Shown: piece by piece, positions 1 to 12,300 of the stretch | How positions within the stretch are numbered: position 1 is the stretch's first letter | Layout of the letters: each line of letters begins with the position of its first letter | Assembly (NCBI RefSeq): GCF_040436345.1 | Contig: NC_133216.1 | Coordinates: 19,704,792 to 19,768,791, forward strand | Direction of reading: 5' to 3' | Source: Pagrus major | Taxonomy: Eukaryota > Chordata > Actinopteri > Spariformes > Sparidae | Length of the DNA: 64,000 nucleotides | Made by a program: the position numbers and the translations under genes | The notes under the pieces: generated by a model | What the model was told of the DNA's origin: nothing | Databases searched by the model: none | What the model saw: only the letters and a program-made list of their open reading frames with translations

Positions 1-306
1 GTGCAATGTGTAAGAACTGGCAACCTGTCACATTCGTACTCAAATCAAAAAGGAGTCAGCATAACACTCCAGTAAGCACTTACTGCTGCTAACTGTAGCT
101 GTCGGTAGCTCATTAGCTTAGTTAGCTGTGCAGCTAACCGTCTAGCACAGGGGTTTTGGACCAAGACGTGCAGGGGCTAGCTGGTTAGCATACTTCAGTA
201 AATATCAACACAATACACAAACATCATAAGTGTTTTTTTCTTCAAATTATGTTGATACTTTTAGTTATTTCTTAATGTTTTCAACTAAAATTCTTACATA
301 TTGCAC
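1..306. mobile_element. MITE-like element with terminal inverted repeats
   Basis: Bases 1-16 (gtgcaatgtgtaagaa) are the inverted complement, with one mismatch, of bases 291-306 (ttcttacatattgcac). The interior is rich in GCTA/GTTAGC words typical of non-autonomous DNA elements in fish genomes. The left end may extend beyond the window. A related fragment sharing the ggttagcat core and a tattgcac end lies near 23.56-23.84 kb. Family not identified; no coding capacity seen. Confidence 0.5.
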
Positions 307-1022
307 CTTTAAAGTGTAAAATGACCTTCCAGAAGAGCTTCAATGCTCTTTGGTATCAATTCTCTGAGTGTCTGAAAGTCGGTGTTTGGATGATAGTGGC
401 AGAGAGCACTGTGTATAATGTTGGTCCAAACTTTTCTATATGTTCTGCTCACTTCGAAAGCCATACATCATATGAGTCACATCATTACCATCCTCATCAT
501 ACCACTGTGTATGGATGCATCTGTATTGTTTTGTTTTTCCTTTATTTTGTCTGGAAATAAGATCGAATCACCATCATACATCATTTTAGTTACTGTACTA
601 TCTTTTTTCCACATGAGCTCAGTGTCTGCTGATGACGTCTCTAACTTAAAAATACTTTTGGAAAAATTGTCCTCAGACTGGATTCTTGGCCATCTAGTCT
701 CAGGTTGGGTAATAATGAGTCAGCACTGGAGCGACCAAGGTGCACAGTGCACAATCATCAGTCTCCTGGCCAAACATAGCACTAATGACCAGCTCCCACA
801 TTGTGAACCTCTCCAACTTTTCACTCACTGCCTCTTTCAGTCACCTACCCCCCCCCCCCCCCCTCCCTCTCTTTGTCTCACTCTAACTCGCTCTGCCATG
901 CCTCCACAGTGCACTACTTAAACAAATTACACTCTATCTCTATCTCTGCGAGCAGGCGAGCGTGCTCTGCAGAGTCAGACGTGTCGGTGTGAGTGGAAGC
1001 CTCCGGGACGTACTGCTTCAAA
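307..1022 (+). promoter_or_regulatory. Upstream region and probable 5' UTR of naalad2
   Basis: No gene is seen here. The stretch must hold the naalad2 promoter and 5' UTR, but no clear TATA box was found. It contains a 16-base C homopolymer at 848-863 followed by a pyrimidine-rich run. Short open frames across it show no family resemblance. Confidence 0.35.
848..863. repeat. Poly-C tract (16 C)
   Basis: Uninterrupted run of 16 cytosines about 160 bp upstream of the naalad2 start codon. Such a tract can form G-quadruplex or i-motif structures, and its length may be unreliable in an assembly. Confidence 0.9.
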
Positions 1023-4000
1023 ATGAGAAAAGAGAGCAGGTTACTCAAGTGGATCTTTTGGATTGTAGTTGTGACAGCTTTGTTCCTGCTGGGCTTCGTC
1101 ATAGGTAAGATAAGATCAGTCAATAACCCACAAGTGATATCAACCTGTTTTTTAAAGTTAATTTTCTTTCTCAGTGCTGTTAATGTTGATTCCTGAAGGT
1201 GCGTTGTTTGTTTGTGTGTGTGTGTGTGTGTGTGTGAGCTCTAGTTTGTCACCACTCTGACACATTTCACACCCGTCTGCCAACGGCAGCTTAACACTCA
1301 CTGTCCACAACCACAACTCCATTTAAATAGGATCGCTAACATAATGGGAAGACTTTTTTAAGATCCAACACAACTGGGCAGTCAGCGACAAATAGATATT
1401 ATTTTTCCCGCTGCCTTGTTCGATTTGTGTTACTGTAATTTGTTCTTGGGAGAGGTCAGATTAATCGCATCATAAAGTCATGCAGTGGTAACAGTCTTCT
1501 TGAAATGACACTATTATTGTTGAGCTGACTTTGCTGTGTTTTTGTTGTAGGATGGTTTGCAAAGCCCACACAAACAAACACTGAGATCACCAGTGCTTCC
1601 AGCAAGTATCTGAGGGAGTTTCTGGATGAAATGCAGCCAAACAAGATCAGGGAGCATCTCAGGTAAAAAGCCAGTCAACTCACTATACCAGTCCTGCTCA
1701 TCAGGTATCAAGTATTTCAAAGCAAATGGCGTGATAAAAACAGCGTTACTCATTCCAAGGGGGCTCAGCAGGGAAGAAAAACTACTTCAAAACTCAAGGG
1801 AGACTATCTTGGAAAGGAAGAAAGTTCATAACAGCTCAGGGACCAAACTTTTCACTTGCACAACAGCTCAATTCTTTCCATTGTGCTTCTACAGTATAAC
1901 TAACCTCAATCAACCTTAACTTCTGAAAACTTAACAGCGCACCAGTGTGCGAGTCTTTTCACGATCATGCTGCTTGTTCGAATCCACAAAACTTTCTTTG
2001 AATACTAGCGGACATGCAAAAGTTTGCAAAGATACCAAATATTAAAAAAAAATAATAAAGTCCCTCAGCTGTCACTGTATACATTAGCTTCAGTGAAGAG
2101 GTGGAACACGCAGACACACAATATAGGCATAAATACACGTTTCCGTTAGATGCTATGTGCCATGAACTTTCACCCTGTTGCTGATACATCCACTGCAGTC
2201 TGGTGCGCAAAAGTTGAAGTGGAAAGAAAAAGTATGTGATGTGGAATGCAGTGAATGAGCGGCCATCTGTCTGTGCTCCCTTGGTGGCTCAGTTGATTTG
2301 ACGAATGAATTGTTGATGATGGCTAAATTCCATTTAGCTGCTACAGTTTTGGGGTCCTGGAATCACACTGTCATGGCTGAGGACACATGAATAGAACAGA
2401 GCCATCGTTGATGTTTTTAGTAACACCTGTACTTTTTCTACTTTGACAAGTCAAATAATCTGCTGTGTAAAAAGGTCTTTTAGATAAATGGATCGTGTTG
2501 TGTTCAAGTGAAGTCAGACATCAAGAACAACAGCTCTGCATGCATTTACTATTATTGTCATTTTTGGTGGGTTGATTGCTTTGCTTAAATGTCAAAAAAA
2601 TGTAAATCACAAATATCTCAAATAAAGAGAGAAAAGATGAATAAATAAAATACAGAAAGAAAGAAATTTTACTTATAACGTATGTTGTTTACGTCATCAA
2701 TCACCTGTTTCAAACAGAACCATGTACAAAGCAGAATAGACAAACTGGGAGGAATTTTGTGAAGGTGATTCACACAAAGTCTTGCTGTTGAGGTCTGATA
2801 AAGTCAATGACAATACATTGCTGTGTTTATATTAGTGTGTTTGTCATTGCTATGTTTATATTAGTGTGTTTGCCTGAAGCCTTTTTCATTCTGTAATTGG
2901 CTGTTTGCCATGTCACTAACAGTTAACGTCCTCTCCACAGGAAATTTACACGACTCCCCCACCTGGCTGGTACAGAGCAGAACCTAAGATATGCAGAGCA
3001 GATTAAGGATGAGTGGCTGGAGTTCGGACTGGACTCAGTGGAGATGGTGCCCTATGACGTCCTGTTGTCCTATCCCAACAAATCACAGCCAAATTACATC
3101 TCCATAGTTGATCAGCTTGGCAACGAGGTACAATAAATGCACACATGAGACATGATCACTTGTGTGTGAGATGTAGACCCACAATGCATTAAAGGCACAC
3201 ATACTGAAAAAGATAAATTAAATATTTCTTTTCCACGTATAATATCAACCTCTCTGTAAAATACAAGTGTTGCTTCAACGTCTGTACTTGTGTCTGGTGT
3301 AATATTGTCATTACTGTTTGCTCCCATCTATTATAGCATTAGGGTAGCAGTCATACCCTGTGGAGACAATTACACAGCTACCAATTGTATTATTTTAAGA
3401 CAATTTCACTCCTATGCCTTGTGTTCACAGTGAGAAAACAAATTTTAATGTATGCTTCTTTTAATGTTCTGATAGTTAAGCATTCTCCATTCTGTACACT
3501 CACCCCCCTGGTTCTCAATAGATTGTTTTTTTCTCACAGACATGAACAATCACACCGATTCAGCACAAACCCCTGAGTACTCCTCAGTCTGTCTGGGGAG
3601 ATAACAAAGTTTCAGTGTGCACGTGGAGATCACAAACACAGCCCCCAGCTCTCCACTTTTCAGCTGTTAGTCTTCTCCACAATACTACAACACAGCACAT
3701 TCAAGTCCAAGGTCCCTTTATAACCTTGCTGTGAGATAAAACTGTGTATGTCTCTTACAAGTAGAGATAATGATACAGCACAGAGGCCAACAAGAGACAA
3801 CAGACCAGGGTTCACTGCATGGCAATGCATTTAAGAACGTAATGCCAACTTTAACATTTAAGTCAATTGAGTAATACATTTCAGCTGAGAGCCATTCACT
3901 GAACAGCACACAGATCCCGAGGTGATGGCCTAAAACACGCGATGATCAGGTCAGACTGTTCAAGAGATACTGAAAGTCTATTCTGAAGCTGCCAGCAGGA

Positions 4001-7000
4001 CAGGATCTACAAATAGTTCACCAAAGTCATTTAAGGACCTCTGATCGCTCACTGTGTGATTTCTTATTTGCAGTAGTGGAGGAAGAATTCAGATCCACAG
4101 TTCAGTGTAAATACTATTTTGCATAAGTAAAAGTATGAACGTATAACCAGGAAAATGTTTTTCAAGTATCATAGCTAGAAGTACTCAATGCAGAAAAAAG
4201 TGGCCCCTGTGACAATCTGATCATTTAAAGGTACACTCTGCAGGATTTTCCTTTAACAAATACTGTATAGACTCATACAAAAATAATCCCATTATCGCTT
4301 AAGACCCACGAGAAGTGTGTGGCGGTGTCTGTGTCTGCAGAGACCCTACCCTCTGCCCGTATTTTCTTTGTATTTTGCTGTGTTCAGGATGTTTCTGGGT
4401 GTTGGGTACTGGTGAGCCCTCATCTGTGTAGTAACAGCGGGAGGTCGTGACTCAATGAAAGTGTAGCGACCAGGTTACACCACTGTGTCTGTCTCTCTTT
4501 TCTGCTCTCGACTTGTTGTGGATGCATAAAGACCTGCAGGTCTGTATGCCTGTTTGACTGAGGGTGGGCTGAGCTACACACACACACACACACACACACA
4601 AAGGCAGAGTAGAGAGATAAACAGCAGACAGGATGAAACGTGCACTTCAGTTGCATTCAGACAAAATCTGCAAGGTTGTGCAGAGGTGTGAGCTGATTAA
4701 CTGCTTTGTATTTGTACTTACGTTCAATACATGAATAAATTAAGTTGCATTCCAACAGTGGATACATTAGAAATTTCAAAGCATGTACTATAAAAAATAA
4801 GAGACTCTTCTCATCAGCGTTTCTTTTAATTAAGTCGGACCTCATCTCATTTTTGTTTCACAGGTTTTTAACACGTCCTTGGCTGAGCCAGTTCCAGAGG
4901 GTTATGAAGATACTTCTAACATTGTACCGCCATACAGTGCCTTCTCTGCTAAAGGACAACCTGAGGTACACACATGCACACGCACACACACAAATAACCT
5001 CATACTGACAAGAAGAAAATGATGTTTAAACACCGTTACACTGCAGTAGTCAAAGTCTTTAACATGGATTTTAAGCATGACCCACCCCATTCCTCAACTA
5101 ACTGAAAGAACAAGCACCTGAATGATGTCTCCTCTTTCTGTCTTCTTCTCCAGGGGGATTTGGTGTACGTGAACTATGGTCGTACAGAAGACTTTTTCCA
5201 GTTAGAGAGGGAGATGGGCATCAGTGTTACTGGGAAGATTGTCATTGTTAGATATGGGAAAATATTCAGAGGCAATAAGGTAAGAAAACTCTGACATCAT
5301 AACTCCACATGCTCACTCAATATAAGAATTGTAGGAGATACACTAATAATAAATGTCATTTACTAATCACTGGCGATTAATAAAACACTCGTTAATGGGG
5401 CACCACCTCCGTTGTTTTGTCTATTTGAATAATCCGGAGGTAATTAATCAAATTCGACTGGACAAGTTTAACTTGTATCAATTCTAATCAATTTCAGATC
5501 AATTTATTCAATCTCATAAATGAAGTAGTGAATTCTACACAGATCCATCGGTTCTCCACATTAAAAACAAACCTGCACAGACAACGACATACAGTTAAAT
5601 ATGTTTATTGACTAAATAATTCAGATTAAATAAATAAAATGGCAATTTAAATGAATAACAACAGGTAACAGGAAATGTGGAATAACTAAGTAATAGGTTA
5701 CTTGTGGAATATGGGCTGATGTCTGGAAGAATACAGAGGCCATTTGAATGGAATGTCCCACAGATAGTGAGACCAGATGTGTCGTAAATAACAGAAGACA
5801 GAGTGAGAGCATAGAACAAACACCAGAAGGTGTCTGGTGTCCACTCTGGAGAGTGTGTTTGTGAATCAGAAGTCAGAGAGACAGAGAGGGTGAGAGAGAG
5901 AGAGAGAGAGAGAGAGACATCAGGCGTGTTACTTAATCTGCAAATGTAAAGACATTAGTATTAACACAGTCTCTGATGACCAGATAGCTCCGGTCCCTCC
6001 TGATGTGGAGAGAGTAGGTAACTCCATGTTCACTCAGACTGACCTGTGAGGGAAGAATTTATCTGTTTGGAGGGGAGAGAAAGTTCAAAAATGGGAGTTT
6101 AGTTGTAAATTAATTAAAACTGTCCTCATTTGAAGTATTTATGGTCCAGGAAAACACTGTCCTCTCTGCCAGGAGATAAGGTGGCAGCCTGGAAGGCGCC
6201 TCCTTCCTGTAAATCGTCTTCATCCAGATGAAAAGAGTTAACAAGAACAACAGGGCCTCAATGTAATGCAGAGGTGATGGACATGTGTTCCTACAGAATG
6301 TAACAGTAACCTGTTGTTAATTTACTGGAAAGTTCAAAAAGCAGATAAATGCAGCTGAAATCTTTGGACTGTGTACCGAAAAAAAACAACAACAACAGTT
6401 AAAGTGCTTGTTAACCTTGATCTGCTCCAGCTCATGTTGGTATTTCAATTCTGATCAAACTTCTGTGGTAGTTGTGCGAGATTATTAATTCATCGCACTG
6501 TGGCATTTCAAGTTATTCTCTCACATATCAATTAATATCTAATGAAAGTCATCAATGTCAAACCATTTATCAATATTTTGTGATCCACACAGACAAAAAA
6601 CAGTGATTATAAACTTTGGCACGCAATCAAAATGTCCCACTGCTCTCTCATGCTCTGTCTGGCTCCACAGGTGAAGAACGCCATGTTAGCCGGAGCAAAG
6701 GGGATCATTATGTTCTCAGACCCAGCAGATTACTGGGCTGCTGGAGTCCAGGTAGAGCATTTTGCATAATTTTAACAATTTTACGTATTAGATATATTAC
6801 TACTTGTAGTATTTTACTAGTATCAAAGAGTATTTTTGTGTTCATGTGTGTCAACTCAAGCATGTAAAATACAATTTGCGTGCGTGTGTGCAGCCCTACC
6901 CTGATGGCTGGAACCTGCCCGGTGGAGGAGCTCAGAGAGGAAATGTTCTCAACCTTAATGGAGCAGGAGACCCACTGACACCAGGGTATCCCGCTAAAGG

Positions 7001-8759
7001 TGCGTAACGTCTGTGTGCTTGTGCATAGAGCCTGTATGAGTGTCTACATGTGTGTGAGTATATCTAACATAGTACTGTCTCCTGTTTTACAGAATATACC
7101 TACAGATTCAGCCTTGAGGATGGGGTGGGGCTTCCTAAGATTCCTGTGCATCCAATTGGCTTCCATGATGCAATTCACCTGCTGAAGTAAAGGTTTTTCG
7201 TTTTACAATTCAATACATTTTTTGGAAATGTATTGACCCTTTGCAACCCTAGATGGCACTAGAGGAAAAGTCTGGTGATTACCAAAGTTATTCCAATTCA
7301 ACCTGTGTAGAACATGGATGTAGTTAATGGCAATTCACCCTGTAGTTGATGAGATATTTTAGTTTGGACTGCCATCCCTAAACCTGCTTAATAATAATCT
7401 TAAAGTTAGGGCAAGAAGCATAAACTTTTACTGGGGTCCTGAAATTGCATGAGCAGCTGGTTTCTATTATTTATAAAAAGTGATAAATATTTATCATTCA
7501 ACAGAAACATGGGAGGACAGATTCCACCCAACAACTGGAAAGGAGCTCTGAATGTCTCCTATAGGATTGGGCCAGGCTTTACGGATGACTTCATAAGCCA
7601 GTAAGTGGTTTTTATTTTCTTCCATCCTCTTCACCCTAGAAATAACATGATTCCCCAATCCTCCTCTACTATGAAACTGTTTTTCTCTCCAATCTCTCTT
7701 CTCCTGCTTCACTGCAGTCTTCACTCTGTGTGAAGTGTTTGAATTGTTTCTCCCTTTTTGTTGCTCTTTTTTTCTCACTCAGCTTTAATGACCTGGTGGC
7801 AAGTAGCCAACTGAAGTACAATGAAGGCCCTTGTGTCTCCTGTGTGTGAGAGACATACATTCACATACGAACTCCACAAAAGCATGTAGTATGTACCCAT
7901 TTGCAACAACAGAGATTGGGTCTTTTTGTGCTTTCGAACGGAGATTCCCGGAGCAACATCCCCCATCACAACAAATAGAATCAATGTATTCTGTTATAAG
8001 GGACTCTTCTCTTTCATTTTGTCTGTTTGTATGTGATTGCATGAAATAAACACAATGAGCATGTTTCTTGGCTGCAAAAAAACTGTTACTGTTATAACTT
8101 TTCCCTCCCCTTTCTCTTACTTTTTTCACATGTTAGTAATTTCCTGCTTAGCATAGCTCTATTGATCTGTCTCTCCTCTGTATCTCTTTCTCCCCTGTGT
8201 GTTATCACCACTCCCTTAACCTGACTGTCTCAGGAAGGTGCGTATGAACATCAACACTGACAACAAAGTTACCAGGATCTACAACGTTATTGGCAGGATT
8301 AGAGGAGCTCTGGAGCCAGGTACAACAGCTTAACATGCTCTAATCTTTCATTAAGCTTTTAGTAACATTTAACATACAAGGAACACATGTGAGTTACACT
8401 TATAATGCCAACGTGGATGCGAATACTGATGTAATAATGTAAACAGGTTAGGATAGGAGGATAAAATCATTTAAATTCCTTTTGGTCAGAACATGTTGAA
8501 AATTGTTTTGCAAGAATCACTCAGAAAAACAAAACTGTAGCTGCTTCACTTTTAAAGCTGCGTGTGTTGTGTGTGTGTGTAGACAGGTATGTGATTCTGG
8601 GAGGGCATCGGGATGCCTGGGTGTTTGGAGGAATTGATCCCATGTCTGGTGCTGCAGTGGTCCACGAAACTGTCAGGAGCGCTGGCAGGCTACTCAGTAA
8701 AGGTGCGTCTCTGCAAGTGTGTGAGTGAGTAAATAACAGTGTCAGTAGTCAGTAAACAA

Positions 8760-8796
<37 letters not shown>

Positions 8797-9326
8797 TTTC
8801 TTCAGTGCTGTACGACCCATAGAAAGGGTGGTCCTCAGAATGCATGTTCTGGTCTGGTGTCAACACATTGCTACAAAGACAAGGAGGTGTGTGTGAGTGT
8901 AGGCCTGTCATGATAATCAAGTTATCAACTTATTGTACATATTCTATCTTATCGATTTATGTTTTGGTTTTGTGATTGCATTTGTTTTATTTTATATCTT
9001 AATATGTTTCACATTCCTACAACAATGTCTAAATATTAAGAGTTAAAATTTGCTCCTTTGAAGGGTAGACATGCACTTTTATTCTAGGATATTATCATCT
9101 GTGGCATAAATTGGTTTTAAAATGACAATAATAGCGTCTATGACCATTTATCATAAACAAAAAGTAGTCATCGTGACAGACCTACAGTATGTGTGTGTTT
9201 ATAGGTTGGAGGCCCAGGAGGACGATAGTATTTGCCAGCTGGGATGCAGAAGAGTTTGGACTGCTGGGATCTACTGAATGGGCAGAGGTATACATACACC
9301 AACCCATTCACCCTCATACACATGCC

Positions 9327-9358
<32 letters not shown>

Positions 9359-12300
9359 CATACACACACTGACACTTTACCCTTGTCAACAGGATAATGC
9401 CAAGCTGCTGCAGGAGAGAGCTGTGGCCTACATCAATGCCGACTCTGCCATTGAGGGTGAGTGTGTTTCCTGTGCAGCTCAATATTCTCAATGAATTCAA
9501 GATAATGTTGAGGCTGAATTTGTTTTGATATGGCTCACGTGTGCGTGTGTGAATGTATATATTTTTTGAGTCCAGGCATGTATACACTGAGGGTTGACTG
9601 CACTCCATCTCTGCACACGTTGGTGTACGACCTCACCAAGCAGGTGAGCAGTAAAGGAATGGTCCATCGGAAAAAGATTTGAGTAAATTAATCTTGTCCG
9701 TCATGCTCACTCTTATGCACTCCAATCCTGTCTCTCCCTCCCTGATTTTCTTTCTGTCTTGCCTCTTCCTCTTTCATTCCATGTTTGTATGTAGATAACC
9801 AGTCCAGAAGAAGGAGAGGAGGGAGTTTCTCTGTATGAGAGTTGGCACAAGAGGGACAACTGGACGAATGACCGCGATGCACCCAGGTACAAAACCTCAC
9901 AATCAGTTGTTGTTTGGTTCAGATCCAGGGTTTACACATACTAGACAACACCAGTGAAATACACAAGGTTAAAGAGAAACAAAACCTCAGCAGCCACAAT
10001 AGCAATACTGTAATCAGAGGTTAGAAGAGGGCAAAACAACAAGATGAAATAGTAAATCCAGGTGACAGCTGTGGATTACCAGATCTATAATGCAATTGTT
10101 AGAGAAATTTTGCAGATTGAACACAATATGCAAAGCTGCAGACAGACCAGTGAAAACCTCTTGGTCAGCTAACCAAACAAATGATCAAGAAATTAAAGAT
10201 ATAATATGTAACCTTTCTGAAATGTCTGAAAGGACTAGATCTTTGTTAAAACATCAATTGAACTGACTATTTACATTATCCCAAATGTTTCCAACAATGT
10301 TGAAACCCACAGAAATGTTCAAGTCAAACTAGGCATCACATTTGGTCGCCTGTCGCTATAACTTCCAAGGTAGCATGAGAAACACTAGATGATACTTCAG
10401 GAAGTGAGGACGGAAGTCACAAACATGACTAAACGTAGGGTGAATGAAACTTTAAAACATTACCCCATCTGTGAAAATTTCTGCCTGGGTCACCTCATAG
10501 ATTTTCATTGGTAATGGTGGTTGTTTAACAATGATGACAACAACTCCTATTATCCCACACTACTTCCCAACATCATCAAACAACATCTTTTGTTTTCATT
10601 GTTTGGATTAAGAGACACCTAGCAGCTTAAATTACATACTGTGCATTTTATTTAAAAAAAAACTCAGTCTGTCCTTCACTCTTTTGTCCTGTAGGATCAG
10701 TAAACTGGGGTCAGGCAGTGATTTTGAGGCCTATTTTATCCGTTTGGGAATTGCTGCCGGCAGAGCGAGATACACCAAGAACAAGGTTAGAAACACTGCA
10801 CTTACAGATGTATCTGCAAAAACATTATTCACTGTTATTAATATTAAGGTATACTGCTGTATGGGCTTGATTACATCTTTTTGTGCTGGTCTGTTCTGTG
10901 TCTGTATCCTGGACTTAAAATGGCGCCAGAATGAATGTAGCATTGTATGTTCCTGTAAACCACGGACATGTTGAAACCTGACGTTGCTTTATGTTTCAAT
11001 TTGCAATTTTATGTGCTCATGGTCTGAAAAGATCGTGTTTTGGCTTCCCAGGTCCCAGTTTTGTCTGAAAAATACATTGACGACTCAGAATTGTCAGTTG
11101 AAACAGGAAGCAAAAATAGTGCTCTTCAAGTGGTTTCAAACTGGTCTCTCGCTTGGCAGCCATCTGGCCGAGTTGCCACATGTAATCTGAATGTAATATG
11201 ACACATATTATAGAAATACTGATACGTATATGTGGGCCTTCATAGACTCAAGGTAACTCATTGAAATGTCCTTTGTTTGTGTGTGCTCATTCAGAAAACA
11301 GAGCGGTACAGCAGTTATCCGGTCTATCACAGTGTGTATGAAACTTTCGAGATTGTGGAGAAGTTTTACGACCCTACCTTCAAGAGGCTTCAGGCGGTGG
11401 CCAAGGTGAGAGGTGGGCTCATCTTCCTATTGGCTGATTCCCAGCTCCTCCCTCTTGATGCCGACCAATACGCAGACTCACTTAGGAAATATGCACACAG
11501 CATCACACAGCTGGCACAGACTCACCCAGAGGAGATGAAGATGTATGAGGTGTCATTTGGTGAGTTGATTGTGGTCATCGAGGGCTTCATGTGCTGCCAG
11601 CCTGCTGACTTTTCCAACAATGTCTCTGCATTTTTTTCCCCCTTTTCATTTCAGATTCTTTGTTTTCTGCTGTGGAGAACTTCACTGTAGCAGCCAGGGA
11701 CTTCCATGAGCGCCTGCAGACTCTCAACAGAGCAGAGTGTGTTTAACATTTCAAACATTTTAGATGTCCAAACAAATGCTGAAGTATACAGTATTAGTGT
11801 GCAAGCTCTTGTTTGAAGTTGCTTTGAAATGTACACTCAGTGGACACTTTATCAGGTGCACATGTTCAATCTAATGCAACAGCTAGTCTACCTTTTCGAA
11901 ACTCATAACGTCCATTGTTCATAACTCCCTGAGGTCGTTAAAGGTGGTGTTGCATCAAATTGGGAGGAAGGGAAGTGTTCCTAATTTTTTGTCCTCCCTA
12001 TTTACCTAAATGAGTGGGAAAGAATATCAGGAACCCCTCTGAATATAATGCAGTATTTTACTTTATTTTATGGATTTATTTGTTTATTTAATGCACATTA
12101 ATAAAGAGTGCTGTAAATGTACCATAGTTACCCAAAAGTCTATTTTCCATCTGTAGTCCCATGATAGATGTTACACAGTCAGACTAAAAAGAATAGAAGA
12201 ATAAAATATTTTCTTGCAAAGTAGGACTAATACCTCAATGCTAAAGCATAGAATTTCATTAAAAACTCTATGAGAGTGTCAGAAAAACATTATTGGAAAC

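Noticed and set aside
4231..4575. Complete transposon in naalad2 intron 3
   Set aside because: Only one terminus-like word (aggtacactctgcaggattt) was seen and no inverted partner, so boundaries could not be supported.
9168..9608. 146-codon - strand open frame
   Set aside because: It runs across three naalad2 exons, their introns and a CA microsatellite; it is an antisense shadow.
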